Shown here: positions 12,042 through 23,500 of the stretch, piece by piece | Position numbering within the stretch: the stretch's first letter is position 1 | Layout: every line of letters begins with the position of its first letter | Assembly (NCBI GenBank): GCA_030142905.1 | Contig: JASJOG010000006.1 | Span: forward strand, 310,001 to 374,000 | Source: Heliopora coerulea | Lineage: Eukaryota; Cnidaria; Anthozoa; Scleralcyonacea; Helioporidae | Length of the DNA: 64,000 nucleotides | Direction of reading: 5' to 3' | Program-made: the position numbers and the translations under genes | Notes under the pieces: model-generated | The model's input: the letters and a program-made list of their open reading frames with translations, nothing else | What the model was told of the DNA's origin: nothing | Databases searched by the model: none

Positions 12042-12793
12042 ATATATTTGTCCTATAAAGGTCAACTTTCAGTTGCTGTAGCGTCGTTATTGTGCCTACA
12101 TTGACACAATTTTTTTTACTAAACATTGTCCTAATTTCATTTGTAAGCAATCCTGTTCTAGTGCCAGAAAATATTGTTTTTAGTATGGATGGTGGACGGT
12201 GCTCAAAGGGGAATGCAGCAAGGATATTGTCAGTAGACAAATATGCGACTGTGGGTTTATTCGTGACCGTGTAGTGGTACAAACCTACCTTAACATGAAT
12301 ACTAATGGCGTATTATGTTACTTTTTAAAAGTGCGAAATCGCATCAGGACAGAGCAGGTTTTTTTAAGCGGAATTTTATACTTCTCGTTGAATAGTCCTG
12401 AGTTTAAAAGTTGCTCTGAAAAGTTCCAGAATATATCTAAACCTCCTCAAACATTGGTAAAAATTCAAAGGCGGTTTTCCGCAGTAGTCACTGCGCTCAG
12501 TCGTAGAAAATTTGCTGTTACGTACACCTTCAAGACAATGTAAGTAATTTTAAATACGTATCACGTTGCACGGAAGCCTTTTTTATAAAGTTTTTACTCT
12601 GGTTCATTACCTTAGAAGTATTTTATTGAAAGCAGAAATACGCGAATTTTTTGAAGGAAAGCCCTTGGTCAGTGAGTGTTCAAACATGCGTTCAGTCTAA
12701 ATTTAGCACAACCATTAGATACGATGAAATACCTCAAATTCGTCGCCCAGACCTTGCTTAACCTTGGGTTCGCTAGGGCATTTTTCCGGTCAA

Positions 12794-13315
12794 CAGACTG
12801 TCCAACCATCCCGATTTTGCTTGCGAAATCCCGATACCCAATCGATATGCTGTCGGGATAGAAAAAATCCCGATTTTGGTGTCTACTTCAGGGAACAAGA
12901 AACCTAGGAAGACGTTTTCGTGAAATTCAAGTACGTGTATTGCAGATATCTTTCAGAGACCCGGTTAAAAGATGGCGCCAGTGGTAAACAGATGGACGAA
13001 ATGAGCAGGACGTAAATTAGATTAGCTGCCCTTAAATAAGTCAGTAACATCCGATTTCTGGAACTTCGTCTCAATCGACATGTTTCAGTCTGAGGAATTA
13101 CGAAAAGGAATTACGTCTTTCATTACTATTACAGAAAAATAAGGGCAAAATGACAATCAATTTACCAAACATGTTTGTAGAAATTGTCGTCTGGGATTGC
13201 TAGAAATCGTGTTTTAAGACATCAAGATTAAATTTCAAAATTTGCTAGGGGAGCATGCCCCTAGACCCCACTGGTAAAATCCCGATTTGGCGAGGTCCTC
13301 AGGTTGGAGAATCTG
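12794..13315. mobile_element. Possible non-autonomous TIR element with repeated ATCCCGATTT motifs
   Basis: CAGACTGTCCAACC (12794-12807) pairs with GGTTGGAGAATCTG (13302-13315) at 12 of 14 positions. ATCCCGAT/AATCCCGATTT motifs occur near both ends (about 12812, 12829, 12867, 13278). A short inverted repeat AGGGGAGCATGCCCCT lies at about 13247-13262. No target duplication was seen, so the limits are tentative. Confidence 0.4.
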
Positions 13316-13589
13316 GATAAACGTGACATTCAAGTCATTACAGTTCAGAAATATTTAAGCTATTTTATGTTAATATGAAATGTGTATTTGTTCAGGGGTG
13401 TCGGAAATACGTGGAGTTACCAACGTTCGCGATTCCATTATCGTAGGTAACTTCCTCTAACAGTCAGTGCGAAGTGCAAGGATATAGCACACACTCTCCA
13501 AGTTCCTGCCTATTTAATAACATGACTGGACTTCACAGGTAACTAAGATATACCATTCATATGCATATGACATCTAACAAAAGTAAGCT

Positions 13590-13671
13590 TGACGTCATTC
13601 AAACACAAACGTATGAGAGCCACTCGGCCAAAGTCTCGTGACGTCACTTCTTTCAAGTTCAAATGACGTCA
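13590..13671. promoter_or_regulatory. Cluster of three perfect CRE palindromes
   Basis: TGACGTCA occurs at 13590-13597, 13639-13646 and 13664-13671. It is 1.9 kb past the CREB stop and 6.9 kb before C2orf76. No ORF or repeat boundary explains it. It could be an enhancer bound by CREB/ATF proteins or an unrecognised repeat fragment. Confidence 0.45.
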
Positions 13672-14926
13672 AACTTACCTCTCCCAAAGTACTCAGGCCT
13701 GCAGCTTCTTGTATTGAATCGTAAATGTAAACATTCGAGTATAAAATATAAAACCTAATTTACAAATTCATAAAGTTGCAGCAGGAAAAAATCAAATGAA
13801 GTTGTACTGCTTTCGCCATGGATGATCGTGTTGTTTTTCGCTAACACTACCGGATTTCTCTCGGTTTCGAAAACCATAATATATGGACGACTTAAGTCAC
13901 CTTCTTATCGGGAGTAACAACTCGGATCGTGTGAAGTAGAATCTAGGGGGCCTGATTACGTGAGACCAATATGAATTTCTACCGTTACCAAATTGAAAAT
14001 TTTCTGATTGTTTTCAAAATTTTTTTAGTGTTTACATGAGACCGGAATGAAACTAAAGCCATATTTATATTTCAGGCCGCATTTCGAGTTTTCGTTCCCA
14101 GCAACGTTTTTATTCTTTGCCAAATCGATGTTTGATCTGGAGAGATTTCGCAAATTCATGAGGAAAATTTCGTAGAGGTGCTAGCTGGAAAAGGTCTGAA
14201 CTCATTGGTGTCGGTCCAGCACCCGAAATGTGTGAGACCGGTCAGAGCCTATTTTTCAAACCCGTCTCAAGCCGTGTCGGTATCACTTCGAAGTTCGTAC
14301 TGGTCTCATGCAATCAATCCCTAACTTACCTGTTGAATTGGGTTGTGGTAAGTCGAGTCCACCACATTCGAGTCCCTCGATACAGTTCAAGTCCCTATTG
14401 AACTAAGTCCATCTTCATGTCTAATGTCGAGAAATAATGTTGTTTTGTAGGGCACTTGCCCCCCGGTGCAACATTTTCCGAAACAAAAATTCGACTTTTT
14501 TGTCGTTTTGTCTAGATTGAATAATATTTTTCAAAGTATAACAATATGGTTAATCAATGTCCCGACTTTTCATCGTTGACGACTTTGCAGCTGTCAAGGC
14601 TCGGAAGCACTTGTTTTAAATTTTCAATTGCATTTTGAGGAATTAAAAGAAAACACAAAAAGTACTAAAAAACAACTGTTTCTACAGGCTTACCTCGTTT
14701 AGTTGTATGCTGGTAGTACCTGTATATAATTATTACAGTACAAGGAGGTTGGGGTGCGTGTCTAACGACAAGACCGAGGGGGCGGCTTCAACAGAATTTG
14801 CCCCGGGCGAATTACTACTGAGGCACGGCTCTGGTTATAAATACCGAGATATTCAGATTTGATTCCGTGGCAAATATAATCAACTATTGCTTGGTGATAG
14901 TTGATATAGTAAGCAAAGTTTTTATA

Positions 14927-15033
14927 AACATCCCGTTAACTATTTATTATTGAGCTTTCAACTTTTTCACTTCAGACTAATGAACGCCTAAGTGACCCTG
15001 GTCAAAAAGCTCAACAATAAATAACGAGATGTT
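14927..15033. repeat. Inverted repeat (hairpin, arms about 30 bp)
   Basis: AACATCCCGTTAACTATTTA with its continuation (14927-14958) is the near complement of 15005-15033 (GCTCAACAATAAATAACGAG region), around a loop of about 45 nt. It is probably a small foldback remnant. Confidence 0.55.
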
Positions 15034-15486
15034 CCCACAAAAACTGCACTCGTTAACCAGATTTGTTTGAATTGTGATATATCGTAGAGTATGCTCCATG
15101 ACACGACATACGAAAGAGTCTACACGCTTATATGTTGATACAGTATTTTAACTGTATGGGAAATCATATGCATTTTTAAGATTATTTGGCGAGACCTGTT
15201 AAAACTTTACCTATGAATGCATACCATGACACTGGACGAAAGATATCATTACCATTTTAACAGCAGTTTACAGACCTTCACTTCTTTTACCAAAATAGAT
15301 GGTTTTGAGACATATACATGAAAAAATTCCTGTTTTCAGTGGCTGAGAGCAGTGCGATTTTAAGGCAACGGGACAGAAAATAGGTAATCCAGTGCCGAAA
15401 AAAGATAAGAACTAACCCTGGTTGAAAAGAAAGGACATGCATGAAGGAGCATCTCGTTAGTCCGTCTGTAAGTCCCACGTCAGTTG

Positions 15487-15601
15487 TTTATTTTCTCGTA
15501 ATGACTGTGATAGCCAATGTGTGGGGCAAACGTTAGGCAAACTCGAAATGCGAGTGAAAGAACATTTAAATTCAAAGAAGACGACTACGTTAAATCATTA
15601 G
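15487..15601 (+). pseudogene. Penelope-like element, GIY-YIG endonuclease scrap
   Basis: The frame reads CDSQCVGQTLGKLEMRVKEH followed by LNSKKTTTLNH and a stop at 15599. This matches the YVGQT..L..R..EH core of the GIY-YIG nuclease at the C-terminus of Penelope-like retroelements. No reverse transcriptase is present nearby. Downstream frames carry further degenerate fragments to about 15720. Confidence 0.65.
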
Positions 15602-16319
15602 CATCAATATACTTTCAGTTATAGGATGCACATCGATTGCTTATACAGAAAATTTCACTGTAATTGTAAAGGTTGACTCCCGTTATGATCATTTACTTAC
15701 AGAGGCACTTCATGTAGATAATAAAAACTATCAATGAATAAAATGCTGGGAGGACAAAATCTAAACCTGATCTTGTCCGCGTTACTTTATTGTAAATATT
15801 CCGTTTTTAGTCTTAGGTATTTTTTTAATGTAAATTATTTGTACATTCGTATGAAAATCATTCACATTTATTATTGTAAGTATAATTTAACGCATAGAGA
15901 TCATGTAAAACTGGAGGGACATGGGAGCCGAAAACTGAGGTCAAATTGAACGCCGCCATTTTGAGTAAATTGGAAGACAAATTGTCCCTCTCCAGCCCCT
16001 TTTCCGCCTGTTCGAGAACCTCGAGGTCAAACAACTGAACTTTGGGGAATTGTATCCGGTTTGTTTCCGTATACTGTATACCAGAAAACAGTTTCTCTGG
16101 TTATTAGTCGACTGTTATTCTCATTATTGCCTTAATTGTTCTACAATCTTTTTTTAAAAAAAAAGCGAAGACAAGAGACAAAAGTGAAGTGGCCTTTGAC
16201 CATGACCTTGAACGTTTCATCCGGGCATGTGTGTTTTCCTTCCAATTTATCCATTATGGCGGTCTTCAAATTTTCCTCTGCAGTTGAGTGACATTTAGCT
16301 ACAGTGCCCCCTCTAGTTG

Positions 16320-16526
16320 AGGTAGTGACTAGAAAGTATACCTGAGAAGGAGGATTAGGATTACGATCAAGGTTAGGATTAGAGTTAGAGTTAGAGTTAG
16401 GCTTAAGGCTTAGACTAGGGCTAGGGCTATAACTAACCCTAGTCATAACCCCAAACCTAACCCTATCCTAACCTTGATCCTAATACTAATCCTCCTTCTC
16501 AGGTATACCTTCTAGTCATGACCCTC
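16320..16526. repeat. Palindromic telomere-like (TTAGGG-variant) sequence
   Basis: The left arm has TAGTGACTAGAAAGTATACC then CTGAGAAGGAGGATTAGG and variants of GTTAGGATTAGAGTTAG. The right arm is its inverted copy (CTAACCCTA/CCTAACC and GGTATACCTTCTAGTCATGA). TTAGGG-type units therefore face each other across a centre near 16420. It resembles either an interstitial telomeric fusion-like array or a foldback carrying telomere-like satellite. Confidence 0.7.
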
Positions 16527-17890
16527 CAGTTAATATATAATTTGTATAATTTATTGCACTCTTGAGATTTGGACTTCTCCATAGTAATTTGCATTAGCTA
16601 ACTCTAATTAACCCTTTGATGCATACAGTCATTGTGGAAAAAGAAATTACAACATTGGGACAAATTAATGAACAAGGCAAAAATAAAGAAAGGACAAGGA
16701 ATAAAAGGAAATTAAAAGAAATCATACATGACAGGGTAAACCTTTTCATGCATAATTTTTTTTCCCTTTATTTGTCTTTTGTCTCTGCTTTGTCGTTTAG
16801 TTTGTTCTATTGCTGTAATTTTTTATTGTACAACAATCACAAGCACAAAAGGATTAAGATATGAACTTTAAAATACTTCCTATGACCTGATGATGAACCG
16901 ATATTCAATCAAAATGTTCTCTGTCATACATTTATCATGAAACACACTAATTCAGTGCAAATTTCTTGGGGCATGAAAAATCTCAAATGAGTGAAAAATC
17001 CCGTAATCCATGGATAGCCAATCAAATACGAGCTATAAACTATGGAAACATTTGGAGATGTTACGAGCAAAAGCAACAGTTGTGGTTTTGAATAAATTTT
17101 CTTTGGCAAGTGATTTTTTGAAAATAAAGTTTTTTCCCCACCTATCATGGACACAGATCTTTTTTGAACTAGCTATTGGAAACAAAAATATTTTTATGAC
17201 CTAAAGAAATTGAACATAACAATTACAGCAAGGAGAATGCCAGATACCACAATATTGATCAAAACTCTTCTGGCACATGGATGGTTAGTTTATACAATCC
17301 AATAAGCCGTGTAGAGCTGGGAAACCTCAGCCCTGATTATATTGGTTAGAGAATTATAATTTACATGTCCAAAGAGAGTCTAAAATGGTAAATGATCCTA
17401 AAGTCCTACTAGAACTGCTAGACCTAGACCAGCATATGTTGTTTCTTACCGGTAAAAATCGTCTTGTAATGGAAAAATTTTAAGTTGCCAGTCTCATGCA
17501 CTCAGTGCTTGGAATTCTAGAAGGATTATTGTGTTTTAAAATTTGAACTGATCCATGGATTTGATTGGGGTTGCTGGGTGGGACAATCCCAGTCATAGTT
17601 CTCAAAGTAGAAGATAAAAAGGATGGAAAGACTTACTTTCTTCCCTAATACTGATCAATTATGAACCACAACATCTAGATATGCACAATTTCTGGGCCTC
17701 TGCAGGGGATAGGCTGGGTTGTAGGTAGCTATATTTCAATTTATGCTAAGTATTCCAATTTTTCATTAAAAAAAGCCTGGACTTGTCATTCAAATACCCC
17801 TTCCCCCCTTAAAAAAAGTCATGCCTGGATTTACCAGTGCTTTAGCTTCCTAATAAAGATTGTTCCCACTTGATGCTATGGTCCTGTTTC

Positions 17891-19913
17891 CAGGGGTGTA
17901 GGGGAGGATCTAGGCAATTATGTGACTAGTTTCTGGGTACCAAAGATGCTATGGGGGGAGAGAGGGGCTAGGGGCTGCTCCCATTGAAAATTTTTAAAAT
18001 TTAAGTTTTCTCTAAATTGTAATCTATTTTTTTTCATTGAGATTATGTGAATGAAAATTTTAAAAGTCACATAATTTCATTTATTTTTAATGTTTTCCTA
18101 TTGTCATTGAAAGACATTTTGAAATTATTACAAATACTAGACATTGTATTGTAATCTAGTGCAAATGAGTTGATGAGTTAAGACCAATTACAGGGTTCAT
18201 TAAATAAAAAGTCATTTAGTAAAAAGCTGCATGGCATACAAGTGATGAAAGTAGTCTGTCAAAAGCACAAAAGTACACTGACAGGCTGTATATTATTGCA
18301 TCAACTATTGTACACGTATGTGACTTGCCTGTCTCACTTTAAGTCCTTATTTACCTGATAAACAACCCATTAAGGAGCAGATATCCCCTTTACCAAATAA
18401 AATTGTCTAGAGTAAGCCAGAATGAAATTCTAATGTGTATCCTTGCACCATTATGGGTTAGAACCTCATAAAATATGTTGGTACTAAACAAAGGTTTTGT
18501 TCAAGGTAAATATTTGAAAAATTTGACAAACATAAATAATTGGTTGCACACCTTCATTGAATACATTAAATATGAAAAAATCCAACACCATAATATCAGA
18601 ATGGCTTACATCAGGAAGGTTGATTGACTAAAAATTGTTTTGGTCCAGCATAAAAATCATCTTACTCTGACAGCAAACTGGCAGGCAAGATGATTATGGT
18701 AAGTTCAAAATTATGTCCCTCCAGAAGTAGAATGGGAAGTAAAAGGATTATCAAGATTTCTTAACTTAGCAGCATACTAACCAGCAGCAGGGTTAATAAA
18801 TCCAAACTCAACGCAGTCCAGAAGTAGAAAGGCCGACAGGAATGTTAATAAGTTCAAATTCTCTTAGTCCATCATCAGATTGACAAGTGGGAAGGCCAAT
18901 AAATCCAAAATCACCTCAAAATCATCTTAGTCAAGCAGCAGATTACTTAGGTTGGCGAAGAAATACAAAATCATTTTAGTCCAGCAGCAAAATTGAAGGC
19001 AGGAAATTTAATCCGTTCATGGTAATCTTAGTGCTGGTGAAGGTTAACAAGCAGGAAGATTATCAAATCCAAAATCAGCTTAGTCGAACAGCAGAATGGC
19101 CAACAGGAATGTTAAGGAGTTCAAAATTATCTTAGTCCATCGTCAGATTGACAGGTAGGCGGCAAATGCAAAATTAGCAGTCGTCAACAACGTAAATAAT
19201 GCTTCTAATTATCCATTGAGTTAACTGGCACTCTTCCCACACGCACTTCCAAAACATGGTCGACAAAAAACTTCATTAAGGTACCTTGAGTAAACCAGCC
19301 AAGGGTAACGAGTCCGGCCATTCAACTCTGAACTTTCATAGCTTTCCGCATGGCTTCAGGCTGGCGCTTGATGAAATACGTGCGGCTCGGCGCACGGTGG
19401 GTCTGCTTTCCCGATGTTGTGGATAAATATAATTTTCATGTAGCTTAAAACCGGTTCATCGCTCGACAAACAAGTCCAATTCCCCAGGTAAACAGTCGTC
19501 CATACCACGAATGTGCTACCTCTGCGACGCCATATCTATTTATACTTTTCTACTAGTTCACGACTAGTTCACTCTAATCACAGTTGGGATTTAGGCGATT
19601 AGCCAATAGGAGGCAGTTTTGACAGTTCACTGTAATTGAATTATTAGAATCAGCTAATCATAGTAAAATTTGACAAGTTTCCCCACGAAACCAGTGGTTT
19701 CCGTGTGATTGAACACTTCACACACGCACATTCCGCTCCTTAGAACAGAATTAACGCACTAGAGTATTTTAGCAGGGCAAATATGTTGTGCGAAAACAAA
19801 AATGATATCATTTTAATATTCCATGCAATAAAAAACCCAATCAACAGTTTTCATTCTTTCGAAAAGTTGACTAGTTTCCAGAAACTAGTTGAACTAATCT
19901 AGATCCACCCCTG
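17891..19913. mobile_element. Possible non-autonomous hAT-like element, about 2 kb
   Basis: The left end CAGGGGTG...GGATCTAG...ACTAGTTTCTGG (17891-17936) is mirrored by the right end (19878-19913), whose complement reads CAGGGGTGGATCTAG and then ACTAGTTTCTGG. CAGGGGTG is a common hAT terminus. The interior holds a degenerate minisatellite and no transposase. No 8-bp target duplication was seen. Confidence 0.5.
18630..19170. repeat. Degenerate minisatellite, units about 60-75 bp
   Basis: Phrases such as AAATCCAAAATCATCTTAGTC, CAGCAGCAGATTGACAGG and GGAAGATTAATAA recur about eight times with much divergence, always in the same orientation. The array sits inside the hAT-like element. Confidence 0.7.
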
Positions 19914-20419
19914 TATTAATATTATTTGTCAACTGCAACCAACTGTATCTTCATCAGTTCACGCATCTTTTAATTCCCTTCAACTTGAAGAAAAAAGTAA
20001 TATAATACAATAAAAGCTATTTTTTTTCTTTTAGTTTACGAGAGTGAAAACATATGTCTGCGATAGCAGGCAACTGTATTTTTAATTTGCAGTAATTGTA
20101 TATTTAATTTACGGCAGCTGCATTTTTAATTTGCTGCAGAATATTTTTTCGATTCCTGCAGCATCTTGCTGCTTGAAGCGGTCGCTATTTATGTGCGCTA
20201 ACAATCCTATTTGCCACATATGCGGGCCATCTTAGACACGGCCCTAGTCAATTTCTTGACTCGGAGGGTAAGAAGCACTCCCATTTTGCAATTTGACCCA
20301 GGTTGCCTCCCCCACCTCTTTGGCTTACGCAGTGATCATGCTATCTAATAAAATGCACACCGAGGCGATTATCACTAATATTCAAAATTCTCCACATGAA
20401 TGGGGTTCGGCTTCGATTG
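19914..20419. other. Gene-free stretch before C2orf76
   Basis: It contains three spaced copies of a short AT-rich phrase (TTTTTAATTTGC/TTTAATTTACGG, about 20078-20135). No gene, tRNA or transposon ends are seen. Confidence 0.5.
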
Positions 20420-20427
20420 TATAAAAG
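20420..20427 (+). promoter_or_regulatory. TATA box (TATAAAAG) of C2orf76 homologue
   Basis: A consensus TATA element lies 140 bp before the ATG at 20560, which would place transcription start near 20450. A GTGACGG half-CRE-like motif directly follows it. Confidence 0.6.
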
Positions 20428-20559
20428 TGACGGTCGTGAGACTGCACATTCAAACATTCCTATTATGCGAGACCGTGAAGGCATCGGTAGACTGGTAGCC
20501 ACAAAACATCAGCCCTCAAGGTCATGTATAGTATGATCTATGGGTAGGATACTTATACG

Positions 20560-23500
20560 ATGGCTGCCGATAATGTTGGTGCCACTGTTACAATCAGACT
20601 GATTCGTTCCTTTGAGTATAGAAATGTTAGGAATATCGTTTTGCGCAATGTAGATCTTCAAGTGTCCGTTAATGAATTTAAAGATTTAATCAATACAGGT
20701 AAGCAGAAACTGTATTGACGAGGTACAGAAAAAAAAGTGTGATTAAAGTAAACCAAAAGCATTGAAGTAATGCCTGAAGATTGTATGTATAGTTTCCACT
20801 ACAGCTCCTGCTTTTTTCGATAGGTTTTTAACTGGGATAGATCATCTGTGGTTCAAGTTTGGAAGGGCTACGTTGATCAATCACTGCCCAACACCCCCTG
20901 CTTCCCCCCAACAACACTAAACTTTCTTACTTACACATTACACTTGAAAAAACAAATTCAAGTAAAAGTCTTGTGTTGACTTTGGGCAAATACAGTTAAG
21001 ATAACAATCTTGCATTGACTGTGGACAAATAAAGTTACAGTAACAATCTTGTGTTTACTGTGGAAGTATTGTTTGCTTTTTTCACATTACTTTTTTCAAA
21101 ACTATCCCAGATTTTTGGTCCCATTTAAAGAATGTAATTTGAAATGATATTTAAGTTCTATTGTGTAGCTGCTAGGCATGAAATGAAATGTTTTTTAAGC
21201 GGGTATCATGAAGTGAGTTTTGCTTTATAAAGATGACTTCTTTGACTCCTAAGAGTGTGCCAGGTCAGAATACCAACATCTGGTCCAGTAGTCTTGCTAT
21301 CCAACTGCTATTGCAGTTGAATAAATGTCTTTTGTGCCATCAGATTGCTTCCTTTATCTCAGGATATCCTGGACTATTCGCCTCTGAGCAAAACAAGATG
21401 GCTTCTCGTTTCAATAAATTGAAAAACATGTGTGGAAACAATTATGCAAGGCATAATGCTAAAACCATTATCCACCTTGGTGTTGGTGGATAGTGAGGAT
21501 ATTTACCTTGCTGCTTCATAAAACAGTAAATACCCAGCACTATTCACCTCCACTTCAGTGAATAATTGTTAACTATCCCATATTCTGTAAAATCCTATAA
21601 GTTATTTATGAGATGGTGTTGTAGTTCTTGCAAGCTGAAAATATTGTCAAAAAATTTTTTTTAAATTGGATCAATAAGGATTAATTTGATACCTACAGTT
21701 ATGAAGGAGCAAAAACAGTTCTTTTATGGTATAAAGAGAGCTCTGGTTGATTTAAGAAGTTTTTTAGTACTGGTAAAACAGATCAACTGTTAAGGATTAA
21801 TTCAGTCATTAACAGATTCTTAAAACTTGATCCTTCTCCTCAATAATAAAAAACTGAAAGTAGATAAGATACATGTATGAAATTCAAAAGGAAAGCAAGG
21901 TTTGTAACACATTCCATGCAGCCTAAACTTCACCTTGTAATTCTCAATTTTACTTTTTGAGCACTCAACCTTATTATCTGAAGCTATCCATGATAGCCTT
22001 CACAAATCATTATACAATCCAAAACCCAAACTTTGACCAAAAATAGCCATAAACCTGGTGTCTATATAGATGCACACATGTTAGCAACAAGTTCCTGGTA
22101 CATTTATATGAAAACATCTGGCCAACAAAGTTGGTGTGACTGGTGATGTCACCAACTACATGTACAGCTGAAAAAGTTGAGCTGAGTTCAACTTTATTCT
22201 GGTTTGGATTGAACATGTGTAGTACAAGCAGCCAACATGTATAAGTATAGCATTTACAATTTACTAATATTTGCATGCAAGTATTGTATATTATAATTAC
22301 ATCTGACCATGTATCTAAGTGGCCCATATTCACAAACTGCTTTTTAGCTACTACACAAGCTGTTATAGCCTAACAAATTGAAGGAAAAGCTTATTAATTT
22401 ACACTATGAACCAGGGCAACATTCCATCAGTTTTTTCTCCATGAATTGCTAATCAATCATAAATAGTCAGTGACTTGTAGGTGGGTTGTCAGTGAAAATG
22501 TCAATGACTTTTATGACAGATTGGAAACCAAGCTAATGAGCTTGGATCACTGGCTAGCTACTGTAAATGGCAATTTTGTGCAAATTCAGTATCACTTAAA
22601 ATAATTGACAATGTTTAAAATAAGTATATGTACCTTTTGTTCCTTTTAAAATTATTAGAAATCAAGAATCACTCACATTTACCTCCTCCATTTAAAACAT
22701 TTAATTATGGTAAGTGCATAGATATAAGATAAACTCTGTATATCATCAGCTAAAGGCTCCTGTCATGCTCTTTGGATGTTCAAGCATTGGTTAAAGATTA
22801 CTGCTTAATACTCCTGGTAATTGATTCTGCAAATTTTGTGTTGAGCTTACAGTAGTGTAACATTTAGCTAATGTTGTGAGTGGTTTCTTTCCAGTACAAT
22901 ATGCATCTAGATCTCTTGTATTCTTATGTCTGGTATCACCTGCCTATCTTAATTTTCTGTATAATTTATAAGCTCAAGTTCACAATTAACCTACATTGCC
23001 GAAGTCAACTAAAAAATGTTGACTCAAGCGGGTTTGAACTCGCACCTTCAGGATACCAGCCACTGCTCTACCTGCTGAGCTATTGAGTCCACAGGACTTG
23101 GAGGCGAGTTTTTATCCAATTTAAGTGCACAAGATATTCTCGTGACAACTTAACGCTATCCATGAGGATGGATGTGCAGTGTTTCAACATTTTTCAGTTG
23201 ACTTTGGCAGTGTAGGTTAATTGTGAAGTTATCATTTCATAATACCCTGAGGATGATTCTGCAATAGAATTATAAGCTCAAGCTTATCTGTTTCCAGATA
23301 CTTTAAAAATTGAATATAAAGCTCATGGGGCCAAGGTATTTTACTTAGATTTTTTATTACAGGTTTATGTGTATATATCTGCTACATTGTCCTTAAAGTC
23401 AGTATCGATGTGCATGTCACATGTAATTCACCTGTCATCCCTCCAGGGGCTTATCATTGACTGATTACAGTCACCATATGTGAAGTAAAAAGTTCAAAAA

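Noticed and set aside
12034..12543. Opposing frames just after CREB (82, 60 and 114 aa)
   Set aside because: They overlap the CREB 3' end region and each other; no splice context or recognisable motifs, though a repeat origin is possible.
18630..19170. CRISPR-like array
   Set aside because: Repeat units are long, diverged and without unique spacers of constant size; the genome is eukaryotic. It is a minisatellite.
23021..23089. A functional tRNA gene
   Set aside because: Acceptor, D and T arms look right, but the anticodon arm does not pair and the sequence is inside a repeated foldback.
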